Of a stretch of 39,183 bases of DNA, positions 25,926-36,544 are shown piece after piece (within the stretch, counting starts at the first letter, position 1; every line of letters begins with the position of its first letter). The notes below the pieces were generated by a model. That model saw only the letters and a list, made by a program, of their open reading frames with translations, ran no database searches and was not told the origin of the DNA. The position numbers and the translations under genes were made by a program. Source of the stretch: Thoreauomyces humboldtii (lineage: Eukaryota; Chytridiomycota; Chytridiomycetes; Spizellomycetales; Powellomycetaceae); the NCBI GenBank assembly GCA_027596035.1, contig JADGJA010000127.1, positions 1-39,183 of the forward strand, read 5' to 3'.

Positions 25926-28900
25926 ATGGCACCCTCTAGCGAGCCCTCCCCCTTCACTCCGCAGATCATTAGGGGACTTTCGGACAAGCTCTACGAGAAG
26001 CGAAAGGCCGCTGCCCTCGACGTGGAAAGGTGATCCATCGGGTACTCGCTGTCTCAAATCTTCTCAAAAGCATCTCTTCAACGGTCGTTCTTGAATGCTT
26101 AGACTCATCCGGGACGCCCTTCAAGCTTCGGACCACACCCGGGTCGCATCCATCCTCAACGGACTCATAGATGACTTTGCTTACTCTTCCTTGCCCAATG
26201 CCCGGAATGGAGGGCTCATCGCCCTTGCAGCGGCAGCGATCGCTTTGGGAAGCGCCGAGCTATGCGCCCACCTTGATGCCATCGTACCGCCGATCCTGTC
26301 GTGCTTCACGGATCAGGACTCCAGGGTGCGCTACTACGCCTGCGAAAGCATGTACAACGTAGCAAAGGTCGCGCGTGGGGACATCCTCAAGTACTTTAAC
26401 GAAGTCTTTGACGCCTTGAGCAAGGTGAATGAGGAACCTATGCGGGATGGCGGTGGTTGCGACGTCAGTTCTGACGATCCGTCTCAGCTTTCGTCAGATG
26501 CGGAGCCGACCGTAAAGAACGCCGCCGAGCTTTTAGACAGGCTGATGAAGGACATCGTATCGGAACGGGCCATCTTTTGGGCTCCGGACCAAGTAGACGG
26601 TGGGCCAGGTCAGGGCAGCACGTCTGCCGCCGACACAGGAGCCGCGGGCTCTGCGGCGGTGGCGTCTCAACCATCTGCAACTGTTTCGACGGTGCCAGCG
26701 GTGCCGGGTGCAGTACCCCTGTTGCCCGGCATGAAGGCGACGCAGTTCAATCTCCCACGTTTCATACCGCTTCTTGCCGAGCGCATCCACACCCTTGCGC
26801 CTTTTACTCGGACTTTTCTGGTGCAATGGATCTCCGTTCTGGACTCGGTTCCCGACCTGGAGTTGATCGCATTCCTCCCGGACTTTTTGGACGGTTTGTT
26901 CAATTACCTGAGCGATCCAAACATCGACGTTCGGGTAGTCACGCTCAACGTTCTCGGCGAGTTTCTGAAGGAGATTCGGGATGTATTGCTAACGCAGAGG
27001 GAGCGGGGGGCCCTCCGCATCCGCGGAAAACCCTCGTCTCATCGCCCATGGGGAGATGCAGACATCTCGACCGCGACGAGCATCGAGTCACTGAATGAGG
27101 GTGAGGAGGGATACACGTTGGGAGTACGGTCAGATGGTCGATCCATGCGACAAGGGAGCGCCGAAACGTCAATAGACATCAGCGGAGTGTCACTACCTGC
27201 AGCGCGGACCCTTGACGACTTCCCAGAGTACGGCAGCGCGAGCGATATCAACAATAATCAAAGCCTGCCCTATGTTCCTGGTCTCGGTGTGGTGCTGGAC
27301 ATCGGCCGGATGACCGAGATCCTCATTCCACACTTGATGAGCACAGGTGAGGGGCCATCACGTCCGGCTTTAGCGCTGTCGAACAACGTGCTCATGCGGT
27401 TCCCTTCTTGATAGACGAGGAAACTCAGGCAACCTCCCTTCGATGGATCAACGAATTCATCCTTCTTGCCCGCGAAGTAATGCTTCCCTTTTCGCCAATG
27501 CTTTTGAATGCCATCCTCCCTTGTCTGGCCCACTCGGTCGCGTCCATCAAAGCCGTCGCAAGCGAAACAAATTCCAGTCTTTACAAGCTCATCCTTGACC
27601 TACCTACAACTACACTGAGCGATGATAGTTCGTACAGCGTGCCAGCCGTGAACATGACGCCTGCTGATGGCGCCGATGATGGTGCTTCCGAAAGACGTGG
27701 GTCGCGGCAGCATCCTAAGGAGGCGCAGTTGGATTCGATAGATCTGCCCGCTACAGTCAAGACTTTGACTTTGCAGTTTCAAGACGAGAGAGAGGAGACC
27801 CGGGTAGCTGCCCTGGAGTGGCTACTCATGCTGCACAAGAAAGCGCCCAGGCAGGTAGGCATGTCTTTGAGCGATGCACGACAATCCGTACGAGCAATCT
27901 ACCGCAAGCAGTTCTGACGTGGCATCTTCAATCAGGTCCTGTGCTCTGACGATGCTACTTTTCAAGCACTCCTGCGTACTCTCTCAGATTCATCGGAAGA
28001 GGTCGTCAAGCGCGACCTGCAGCTTTTAGCACAGGTCTCGCAACATTCTGACGATGAGTACTTCACCCGCTTTATGGTGAACCTTTTGTCGCTCTTCTCG
28101 ACCGACCGTCGCCTACTGGAGACCCGAGGCAGCCTGATTATTCGCCAGCTCTGCCTAAGTCTCAATCCGGAGCGCATGTATCGAACTTTTGCCGAGATCA
28201 TCGAGCGCGAAGAGGACCTCGAGTTCGCTAGCACGATGGTCCAAAACCTCAACTTTATCCTCATCACCGCTCCCGAACTTTCGGACCTGCGGAGACGTTT
28301 GAAGAATCTTGATTCCAGGGATGGTATCCTGCTGTTCACAGCTCTTTACCGATCCTGGTGCCACAACGCCGTGGCGGTCTTCTCCCTATGTCTCCTCGCC
28401 CAAGCCTACGAGCATGCATCCCACCTGCTCACGTTGTTCGCAGATCTCGAGATCACTGTCAACCTCCTCATCCAGATCGACAAGCTTGTACAGTTATTGG
28501 AGTCACCCGTGTTCACCTATCTCCGGTTACAGCTCTTGGAACCCGATAGATACCCACATCTCTTCAAATGTCTCTATGGCATCCTGATGCTACTCCCGCA
28601 AAGCTCAGCTTTTGCAACATTGCGGAATCGTTTGAATTCTGTCAGTTCCATGGTCTTCATGTTTTCCGGGGGAATCGGCGGCGGCCTTGCAGGGCCGTTG
28701 GCGACGACGCCGACTTCGACGGATGGTCCATCAAGGAACGGCTTCTCGGCACTTGGATTGAGGTATCCGCTCACGAGCCACGACTATCATCGTTTTCGTC
28801 GGATCGTTAACGCCTTCCTATCATTATGATTTTTTAGACGAAGCAAGCCGTCCAGCTCCTCTGCTGCGGATCCAGGGTCTCCACCACCACAGGTTCGGTG

Positions 28901-29414
28901 GAACGAGCTGCTCTTGCAGTTCCGCGCCGTGCAGGCTCGGCACGAGCGTAACCGCCGGCTGGGAGGTACGTGTAGTCCTACCGGATATTTCATCTGGTCC
29001 GATCAGGGCTAGAATCGCTGAACCTTCATGATCGATATGATCGAACCTCCAGGACGCACAGCAACGCCTTCCTCCTCCTCCGACCGATCCCGGTCCCGCC
29101 GGTCCCGTTCCCGTCAAGAGGCCGCCGACAGCGTTCCGCACGGTGGTCCTCACCTCTCCACCAGCGATCCGGACATACCTCTCTCCTCCTCCCCTCACCA
29201 TCACCACCATCATCCATCCTCGGGTAGTCCGACGCCCAGGGACCGCAGCGCGAGCTTCGCAGGCAGCACCGCCGGAGCGGGCGGTGCGGGAGGGAGAAGC
29301 GGGGTCCGACACGGACCCGTGGTCGGCGGGACCGGAGGGAGTCCCGGGAGGAGTGCCGCCGGGGACAAGGGGATCAGAAAGTCGGGAAACTCTTTTGGCG
29401 TACAGAAGAGATGA
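25926..29414 (+). CDS. VAC14: VAC14, scaffold of the PIKfyve/Fab1-Fig4 complex
   Basis: Exons are 25926-26029, 26103-27346, 27415-27854, 27936-28762, 28838-28965 and 29053-29414, giving 1,034 aa. Introns are 68-87 nt. VAC14 is a HEAT-repeat scaffold that joins the PI3P 5-kinase Fab1/PIKfyve with the phosphatase Fig4 on vacuole and endosome membranes to control PI(3,5)P2. The family core is unmistakable: IIRGLSDKLYEKRKAAALDV at the N-terminus, ARNGGLIALAAAAIALG, YACESMYNVAKVARGDILKY, AAELLDRLMKDIVSERA, LPRFIPLLAERIHTL, SLRWINEFILLAREVMLPF and LIQIDKLVQLLESPVFTYLR. Exon 5 gives RWNELLLQFRAVQARHERNR, the C-terminal Vac14 oligomerisation/Fig4 region. Exon 6 adds an unusual tail of about 120 residues with RS dipeptides, a His6 run and Gly-rich sequence. 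The exon 4-6 joins are my inference from frame and family similarity. Confidence 0.92.
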
Positions 29415-30250
29415 GGGATTTGTAATTTGTGAGATATACCCCACTCGTTTGGTGATGTACATTGAACCGATGTCGAAACGTGCGCAGCTTTGTTCAGAGA
29501 GCCCATGGAGGTGTTTCCCTTGCCCCTCCCCACCTTTCAGCTCCACTACGGAGAGTCAGACTCATCAGGGACTCCGACGTCCAGTCCGACGTTCTGCGTC
29601 GAATAGTACTTCGACAGCATATTTGGGCTAAGCGTGCGGTGTGGGATTGTCAGAGGTTGCTTTGCTCTCTCACGACGTGATTATTTCCAAGGAGCTCAAA
29701 GGCGCAGAGCATTCTCTGGATAATGCTGAAGAACCGTTCATTTCTGAACTACGTTGGTGGCGATGGAAGGCGTGGGAAGATTCAGTATGCATGCTTGCTT
29801 CGCGGATGTCGGTCCTCGGGACTTTATCCACGCCAAAAGTGACCTGAATCTTTGCTCCCTTAATCTGTCGTACCCGACATGGGAAGCGCAGAACTTGATC
29901 GCTCATCAGACGATGCTCCGTTCCGCTGTGTTGAGCGTATTCTTCTGCTGCCTTTTGCACGATCGTTTCGGAACCGAATGGCGCGAAGATGCCGAACCTG
30001 ATGCCGGAACCTCTCGCTTCGGAAGGGAATGAGTCATCTCCCTTTTGACAGCCAATCTCGCAACGATGCGCCTTTCCTCTCCTTCCTGCGCCTTTTCCCC
30101 TCTGTGTGTGAGAGACACACGTTTCTTCCCCCCCGTAATACGGTCCTCTGGCTTTGGCGCAGCAACCAGTATACTACTACATGTAGGTATGTACAATACA
30201 CTCATCCCACTTTACTCAAGGAGTTCCATCCATAGTTTGACGTCGCCTCA

Positions 30251-30260
30251 ACTGTACAGT
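30251..30260. promoter_or_regulatory. Perfect 10-bp palindrome upstream of NAD kinase
   Basis: ACTGTACAGT is its own reverse complement and overlaps a TACAGTA heptamer (30255-30261). It lies about 300 bp upstream of the NAD kinase start. A dimeric factor site is possible but unproven. Confidence 0.3.
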
Positions 30261-30310
30261 ACTGTGTCCCTCCCTCTGGCTGGTTACGGGTAGTACCTCA
30301 TCGTGTTGGT

Positions 30311-30327
30311 GGAACACAACGTGTTCC
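30311..30327. promoter_or_regulatory. Inverted repeat GGAACAC-AAC-GTGTTCC before NAD kinase
   Basis: Seven-base perfect arms with a 3-nt spacer lie about 230 bp upstream of the NAD kinase ATG. A further GTGTT half-site sits at 30303-30307, so half-sites alternate in orientation. An AT-rich, TATA-like ATAATATAG follows at 30328-30336. Geometry suggests a dimeric transcription factor site; the factor is unknown. Confidence 0.35.
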
Positions 30328-30555
30328 ATAATATAGTTCACGCCAAGCCACGTCCGTGTTTCCCGGATTTTGTCTTTCCCGATATCCCATCATAGCGACA
30401 TCCCGAGCTCCGTACGTCCCGCATTCCTTTCCGAGTCTTTCACCACTCATCATCGCCTCCCTCTGTCCTGCGCCCTCGCTCGTTCGCAGTCACTTCCGCT
30501 CATCAGCATACCCTTCCACTCGCGAAACTCGATCCCATCCAGCTGCACTGACAAC

Positions 30556-32358
30556 ATGGGCGGACTGGTCATTGCAACCAAGTTTGCGCCGAGGGAGCCT
30601 CCTCCCGTCCTATCACCTTGTCGCTCGTTACCGGCAGGAGTCAGTGATGGAAACTCGACCTCACAACAGCAGTCATATCAGGAGCAATCCTTGGAGCAAC
30701 CACGGAAGAACGACGCACTGTCAGAGACCGGCAGTTCCCAGTCCCAGCAACCTCCGTTCCTGGCGCCGGCCGTGACGGGCGCAGCACGGCGTCATCACCT
30801 CCTGGATCCAAACAGCCCTTCTCCGTCTCCGTTGACGCCCACCATCGAGGCACTCCTGTGGAAACTGGACCTGGTAGACAATGCGGGCTGCGACTTGGCC
30901 GCTCTGTGCGAGGAAGGACAGACCGCGGCTTCTGCAGCACAGGCCGCTTCCGTGGCGGCATCCGCGTCGGCGACGGCATCGCCTCTTCGTCACATGGTCG
31001 AGTCGCCAGCCACCATCGCACCCTCCGTGGTACGCAACGCTCTCGACTCGCGAAGGTCCTCCAACAGCAGCGACGAAGCGAGCGATGCGGCAAGCGACGC
31101 GGGTGGCATCTCCGATGCCAGCAACGCGATGACCGAAACGAGCATCCCAGCGACGCCTCGCTCCAGCGTCCCGGTTCACCTTCAGCGCGAGCATTGCCAC
31201 TCCTCCCTCCAACGGAGACGATCTCGCAGCAACTCGCACAGCGAGCTCGCAAAGACGGCGGTGGGACTTCGTGAGATTGCTCGCAAGATCGGTCGCGCCC
31301 AACTCATCTGGGACACCCAACCGAAGACGGTGCTGATCGTGACGAAACTTCACGACGAGCAACTCGTGAGGATCACCCACCAGGTTGCAAAGTACCTCGT
31401 ACTGGAGATCGGCCTCACCGCTCTCGTCGAGGACACGCTCAAAGACTCTCCGGCGTTCGACCACGCTGCTCTGCTCAAAGAGATTGGCGCTGCAGATGAG
31501 GAACAGCGGCCGAAGGACGTGGAAGGCTCGATTGGTTTCTGGAACATTGACTTCTGCGCGAATCCCGCCTCAGCCGCGACCGTGGACTTCTGCATCACCC
31601 TCGGGGGCGACGGGACGGTTCTCTACGCTGCCTGGCTGTTTCAGCAAAAGTGCCCACCCATTCTTCCGTACCGTCTCGGATCCCTGGGCTTCCTCACCAC
31701 CTTCGACTTTGCCGCCTTTCGTGCCAGCGTCCGAGACCTGGTGTTGGAGACGGGACTCACCCGAGGGCTCCGGATGAACTTCCGCATGCGGTTCTCGTGC
31801 ACCGTCATCCGACACGACGGTCAGGGCGAGGATCACGGAAAGTCCTACGAGATCCTCAATGACCTGACCATCGATCGAGGACCGTCGCCCTTCATGTCCC
31901 AACTGGAACTGTACGGGAACGAGAATCATCTGACGACCATCCACGCCGATGGGTTGACCATTTCGACGCCGACGGGTTCCACGGCCTACTCGTTGTCCTC
32001 CGGCGGTTCCCTCGTGCATCCCGACGTGTCGGCCATCCTCGTCACTCCCATATGTCCTCATACTCTTTCGTTTCGACCCATGATCCTACCCGACACCATG
32101 GAGGTTCGCGTGGCCGTTCCCGAGGACTCGCGTGCCACCGCCTTTGCAAGTTTCGACGGGAGGAGGAGAGTCTGTCTGGGACGTGGCGATGCCGTCGTCG
32201 TCAAAGCCGGTACATGGCCCGTGCCGACAGTCTGTTGGGAGGATCAGAGCAAGGATTGGTTCAAGGGACTCGAGAGGTGTCTTGGGTGGAACAAGAGGGA
32301 ACGGCAGAAGGGGCTGCTAGGTGGTGGGGACTCCGGGATGGAGGGGGTCCCATGGTAG
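30556..32358 (+). CDS. NAD kinase
   Basis: Single-exon gene of 600 aa from the ATG at 30556 (context ACAACATGG). It phosphorylates NAD(H) to NADP(H). The N-terminal 230 residues are low-complexity (Ser, Ala, Gln), likely regulatory. The kinase domain begins near AQLIWDTQPKTVLIVTKLHD and keeps the signature GGDGT (about residue 350), the LGSLGFLTTF motif, NDLTIDRG, and the Gly-rich DGLTISTPTGSTAYSLSSGG, ending with SFDGRR. Domain order and size resemble cytosolic fungal Utr1/Yef1 rather than the shorter mitochondrial Pos5. The same frame is open upstream to 30370 without an ATG, so a non-AUG start cannot be ruled out. The gene converges with the next minus-strand gene, 160 bp between stops. 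Confidence 0.95.
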   Translation: MGGLVIATKFAPREPPPVLSPCRSLPAGVSDGNSTSQQQSYQEQSLEQPRKNDALSETGSSQSQQPPFLAPAVTGAARRHHLLDPNSPSPSPLTPTIEALLWKLDLVDNAGCDLAALCEEGQTAASAAQAASVAASASATASPLRHMVESPATIAPSVVRNALDSRRSSNSSDEASDAASDAGGISDASNAMTETSIPATPRSSVPVHLQREHCHSSLQRRRSRSNSHSELAKTAVGLREIARKIGRAQLIWDTQPKTVLIVTKLHDEQLVRITHQVAKYLVLEIGLTALVEDTLKDSPAFDHAALLKEIGAADEEQRPKDVEGSIGFWNIDFCANPASAATVDFCITLGGDGTVLYAAWLFQQKCPPILPYRLGSLGFLTTFDFAAFRASVRDLVLETGLTRGLRMNFRMRFSCTVIRHDGQGEDHGKSYEILNDLTIDRGPSPFMSQLELYGNENHLTTIHADGLTISTPTGSTAYSLSSGGSLVHPDVSAILVTPICPHTLSFRPMILPDTMEVRVAVPEDSRATAFASFDGRRRVCLGRGDAVVVKAGTWPVPTVCWEDQSKDWFKGLERCLGWNKRERQKGLLGGGDSGMEGVPW

Positions 32359-32518
32359 AGGAACCCTTCTTTTTCTATTTTATTTCGCGAGATTCTGTAG
32401 CTGGAACCTGTTTGCCTCTGCATCTTTAGGACTTCTCGCTCGCCTTTTTTTTCCTACCGGGTTCATCCACCTGTACAATATATTTATGAACCCCAAAAAA
32501 AGGGCGGCACTAGGCATC

Positions 32519-33860
32519 TTATTCGTCGTCGCCTGGCAGTCTCCCCAAGCACCTCTCCTCCTCTACGATCCTCTCCGCCTGTCGTAATCGATCCACATCC
32601 GCGATGACCCAACCGCCTTCCGTCGAGTCCGTGAAATGGGGACTGTCGAACCGAACGCTCACCGTCCTCCTCACCTCCTCCTCCCACAGTACATCATCCG
32701 TCTCGACGTCCCGACACCGCGCGGTGAGGCTCATGGGAACGTTCACATCCAGACCCACGATCTGACCCTTCTCGATCGTCTTGCCTCGTAAGGAGAACGA
32801 AGGCGAGCCGGGCGCTCGGGGATCCGAGGAGGCGGATTGTGGGATCACGTACTCTGCGAAGCCAAAGGTAAACCGAAGTGTGAGACGAAAAACGAAAAGT
32901 TCCTTTTGTAGGATATACGGAACCCCTGCAAAACTTTCATAGGGGACATTTGCGAGGCGTACCGAACGTGACTTCCCGAAACAGATGCCAGTCCCCGCCG
33001 ACCTCCCTGCTGACGTCCCTCACGAACCCCAGAGGATTGAACCTCTCCAGGACCCGTCCCTTCATCAAGGTCGACAGGACCTTGCTCTCGGGTCCGAACG
33101 TCAACCAGATGTCCGCGATCTCCGACGCCGCGGGGTCGTCTCCCTCCTCGTGGATCTCGAACTCGATCGCGAGTCCTTGTCGCGCCAGCTCTGCGTGAGC
33201 TTCCGCAAAGTGATCGTAGAGGACGGGATCGAGCATCCCGGAGAGTCCGTCATCCGAGTCAGGGGATCCGTCCCACCGCGAGAGACGTGGGATGAGGGAT
33301 GATACGGCGAGGGACGCTCCCTGCAAGAACGTGTCTACCGGTGGACAGAAGGAAAGACGAGCTCGTCCGTCAGGACATGTGGTGCTATGGCCGTGGCTAC
33401 CGCAAGGCAATGCAGGGGTCGAAGGGTCATGTTCTCTCCGATGGCTTTTTTTTCACCCACCCGGAAAGTACTTCTGATCTCCCACGGAAAGACTCGAGAA
33501 TCTGCTCTCCATCCATCCCCAAGCGGTCATCTTGGCCACGTTCCGTCGAGCGGGTCCGAGGAACACGCGTTCGGCCCATGGCCACCAGGACGGGATGGGT
33601 TCGAAGGTGCCTCGACGGAGCTCGCCCGTCAGCTCGAGTGGGTATGAGGGAAGAAGGTCTTCGATCTTGGATCGGCGGGAGGCTGGATAGAGAATGGACC
33701 CGGTCAGGAGGGGAGTTCCAAGCAGACCGTCGATGAATGCTCAGCACGGACCATCGGTCGAGAGACTCCGCGCGACGGCTGGGCAGGACCATGCTTGTCG
33801 GGCTACGAAGAACGGCGTTGGACGCAGGTTCAGCCGCAGCAGTGGTCGATGAGCAAACAT
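32519..33860 (-). CDS. Putative mitochondrial Tim44-like / MAIP1-type protein
   Basis: Exons (minus) are 33752-33860, 33461-33682, 32963-33334 and 32519-32853, giving 345 aa. The start MFAHRPLLRLNLRPTPFFVA, with ARSLST soon after, is a good matrix presequence (Arg-rich, no acidic residues). The middle has WWPWAERVFLGPARRNVAKM and DTFLQGASLAVSSLIPRLS. The C-terminal half has an NTF2/Tim44-like look: LDPVLYDHFAEAHAELARQG, IADIWLTFGPES, then a beta-rich end with SVRFDSPHF and GGWVIADVDRLRQ. MAIP1 sits on the matrix side, binds the m-AAA protease and helps EMRE biogenesis; Mba1 and mL45 are other relatives. Exons 2-4 are firm by frame. The first join is less sure: a GTCCGT donor with a strong CTGAC...TATCCAG acceptor avoids an in-frame TGA. 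The 126-nt intron at 33335-33460 is longer than usual here. Family call is tentative. Confidence 0.6.
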
Positions 33861-34597
33861 TGTCAGAAGCAGAAGCGAGCAGCGGGGTTCAGGAGGCACC
33901 GAGAATGTTCTGAGGGGATCGAGCGAGGGCACTGTAGGTCCGAGGGGTTTGCAGTGAGGTTGAGAAGATTGCGAGAGAGATCCCCTTGTGTCGTGTGGGA
34001 GACTGTTGATGTCGTTGGCGGTGAGTCACGTCTCGACAGCATGTGGGAGACGGACTCTTTGCCTCCGTCTCCGGAACATGCATGCTATTCTCCTCTCATG
34101 GTGCGTTCTCGGTCTCAGTTTCGTACGGCACAAGGTTCTTGCTTGTGCGGGCACATGAACGTGATGTGTGTCCGCAGGGTACGAGTAGACTGGTGCTGGA
34201 GCACGTTGCGATGCCGTGGACACGTCGTCGGGCACGTCAATGTCGCCGTCGAATGGCCAGACAAAGTGCATCACTCTGGACAGCGGAGACTATGAGGCAT
34301 GGAAATCAGATCCTCGGCAATGGAGATTGGGTAACGAACCGTACGTAAACCTCAAGGAGAACGGCACAGCAGTGCAGTAACCGTCCTTCCGTCGATGATT
34401 GGGGGATATGGGTGAGCGAGGACTCGTTGTGGGTGGGTGGGGGTGTCGGAGGCCAGGCGCCTGGGGCTCCGCGTTGGACCGAAATCTTCCTCTCCCTTCG
34501 CCTTTCGCACTCTTGGGCCCTCTGCCGTTTCGTTTGCCTCATTCCCCCCCAATCAGCACTTCCTCCTCCGGCACATAGCAGCACCCAGGCAGCAAAC
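33861..34597. other. Divergent intergenic region, MAIP1-like / Rieske
   Basis: 737 bp between two start codons of predicted mitochondrial genes. ORFs here (up to 166 codons) show no family. The last 120 bp before the Rieske ATG are pyrimidine-rich, as often near fungal transcription starts. No gene was seen. Confidence 0.4.
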
Positions 34598-35864
34598 ATG
34601 GCATCCCCACTGGCACCCGCTCGTCTCGCCTCCCGCACCTACTGGGCTCGTCCCGTCACAAAGATCGCCGCGCCAACCCCAGCAAAGGTCGGACGGGCTC
34701 CCGTCGCCGCCCACCCGGCTCGCTCCGTGGCCGCCCACCTCAACGGCGTACAGCTCACGTCAAAGACCAACTTCACAGGTACGGTCACCATGCAGGCTTC
34801 AAGGTGGAGGAGCCTTTCAGGCCTGCACAGGGAGGCACTTCTTTCTCTGAGGGATTCGCGTGACTTGGTGTTTCCGTCGTGCGGGTGAACTCTGTGGGAG
34901 CTCTCATGCGCTTCGGTTTGCTGATGCCATGTCCGATCTGCAGCCAACAACACGGCATTCAGCCAGAAGCGATTTTATGCCGCCCCCGTGTACGAGGTCA
35001 AGTCCACCGCCGACGTGACCTCCCCGCCACGGGAGCAGGACGCTTACAAGCTCCAGCACCACGACAACACCTCGTCCCGCAACTTTGCCTACTTCATGGT
35101 CGGAAGTCTGTCGTTCGTCGGTGCTGCGGCCGCAAAGAACATCGTGACCGACTACCTCGTTCACTTTGCCGCATCCGCCGATGTGCTCGCCATGGCAAAG
35201 GTCGAGGTCGACATGGCATCCGTGCCAGAAGGCAAGAACGTCATCCTCAAGGTAGGAAGGGTGGATCACAAAAAGTCCTCATCGACTGCCGGACGGCTCG
35301 ATGGCGGCAAATGGCCGCTTGTGGTGCTGGAGGAGTCCGCGGCGTCGGTATCTGCGTTCTAGCCGGGCGGAGCTGACTTTATCGTCTTCCCTGCATCAGT
35401 GGCGTGGAAAGCCCGTCTTCATCCGTCACCGCACGGCCGACGAGATCGCTGAGGCCAACTCCGTGGCCCTGTCTGAGCTTCGGGATCCCGAGACGGATGC
35501 TGACAGGACGAAGAAGCCCGAGTGGCTTGTCATGTTGGGTGCGTAGCAGAAAACACATGAGCAGCGCTGACTGGTTGACGATCTGACCGTTTGCTTCTTT
35601 GTTGTCAGGTGTCTGCACCCACCTTGGATGTGTCCCCATCGGCGAGGGTGAGCACTTCGGCACCCCTTGGTCCACGATGAGACACCGAACGCTAACGCTT
35701 GATTCCTCACGTTTCCAGCTGGCGAGTACGGAGGCTGGTTCTGCCCTTGTCACGGATCTCACTACGACATTTCCGGTCGCATCCGGAAGGGTCCCGCGCC
35801 CCTCAACCTCGAGGTACCCGTTTACGACTTCAACGAGGCCGACGGCAAGATTGTCATCGGATAG
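34598..35864 (+). CDS. RIP1: Rieske iron-sulfur subunit of cytochrome bc1 complex
   Basis: Exons are 34598-34778, 34944-35251, 35400-35538, 35609-35647 and 35719-35864, giving 270 aa. The fourth exon is only 39 nt and carries the first cluster motif. The protein transfers electrons from ubiquinol to cytochrome c1 in respiratory complex III. The first 60 residues form an Ala/Arg/Pro-rich matrix presequence. The single helix ([20 protein letters not shown]) anchors it in the inner membrane. The 2Fe-2S ligands are in CTHLGC and CPCHGSHYD, and the fold ends with [14 protein letters not shown]. The first join ([20 protein letters not shown]) fits the known end of the presequence. It is the third clear respiratory-chain or mitochondrial gene of the window after ATP7 and the PPR gene. 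Confidence 0.97.
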
Positions 35865-36544
35865 ATCTCCCCTCCTTTCGCGCTCCATCAAATATACTAT
35901 CATATACTCTTCGATTCTATCCTCGCAGGACGGAGCTGGCCAGCGTGCGTCCACGCATACTGTGAGACCGATTTCTATGCTGTAGCCCCGTATTTGGTTT
36001 TCGAGCTGGGCCTTGGTCATTCTGGGCTCCGGTCTCTGACTATCAGGATGGAGGACGACGATGCCGTCACCTGCAAAGGTCGCGGCGAGAATTCCTATAT
36101 ATGCAACCTTATTGCGTTGGCTTGGCCTCTGCAGCATGTTGCGAGCTGGGCATGAACTACAAATTCAGGAAGTTCTTCTGGGATGACTCAATTGGCAATC
36201 GCCAGCCGTCAAGAAGTCAAGTCAGCATTTTTCTCGAGTCCTTGAAACCGGATATAAGCCCCGACTCCATTCACAGAGGGCGAAGACCGTTCGCGGCGGG
36301 TCTGCTTCACAGTTGCCAATAGTCGAAATTCTACATGTATAGGCCGACTTGAGCACAACAAGTCCCGAATCGCTATCGAAAACTAAACCGGCCGCTACGG
36401 GCGCTACGGTCGAACGGCAGCATGGGCGCCGAACGCCCAGCGGCCCGACTCGTGAAGTCTGATTTTTTTCTATCATCTGTAGTTTGCAGGATCGAACTCT
36501 CCGTTGCATACTGCTTTTACGCTTCATCCTCATTCAACTTAAGG
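35865..36544. other. Intergenic region Rieske / Crinkler-like gene
   Basis: 680 bp without a supported gene. A short CGCTACGG direct repeat occurs near 36394-36411, and TATATA occurs near 36095. The 252-codon minus ORF that enters from the Rieske gene is an antisense shadow. Confidence 0.4.

Larger units (their letters stand above)
29415..30555. other. Intergenic region VAC14 / NAD kinase
   Basis: 1.14 kb. A minus-strand open frame at about 29670-30040 reads plausibly in its upstream part (GIFAPFGSETIVQKAAEEYA, then RVRQIKGAKIQVTFGVDKV), but it has no good start, no splice partner and no family I know, so I do not call a gene. The last 350 bp hold the NAD kinase promoter signals listed separately. 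Confidence 0.35.

Noticed and set aside
29670..30040. Minus-strand frame with coding-like stretch (APFGSETIVQKAAEEYAQ)
   Set aside because: A stop lies close upstream, there is no start with support, no splice partner and no family; noted only.
30721..31464. 247-codon and similar ORFs antisense to NAD kinase
   Set aside because: The plus strand has a complete NAD kinase; the antisense frames are Arg-rich shadows.
33795..34295. 166-codon plus ORF between the MAIP1-like and Rieske genes
   Set aside because: Arg/Ser/His-rich, overlaps the MAIP1-like first exon on the other strand, no family.
35379..36137. 252-codon minus ORF over the Rieske 3' half and the following intergenic DNA
   Set aside because: It is antisense to clear Rieske exons, and the part beyond them has no recognised domain.
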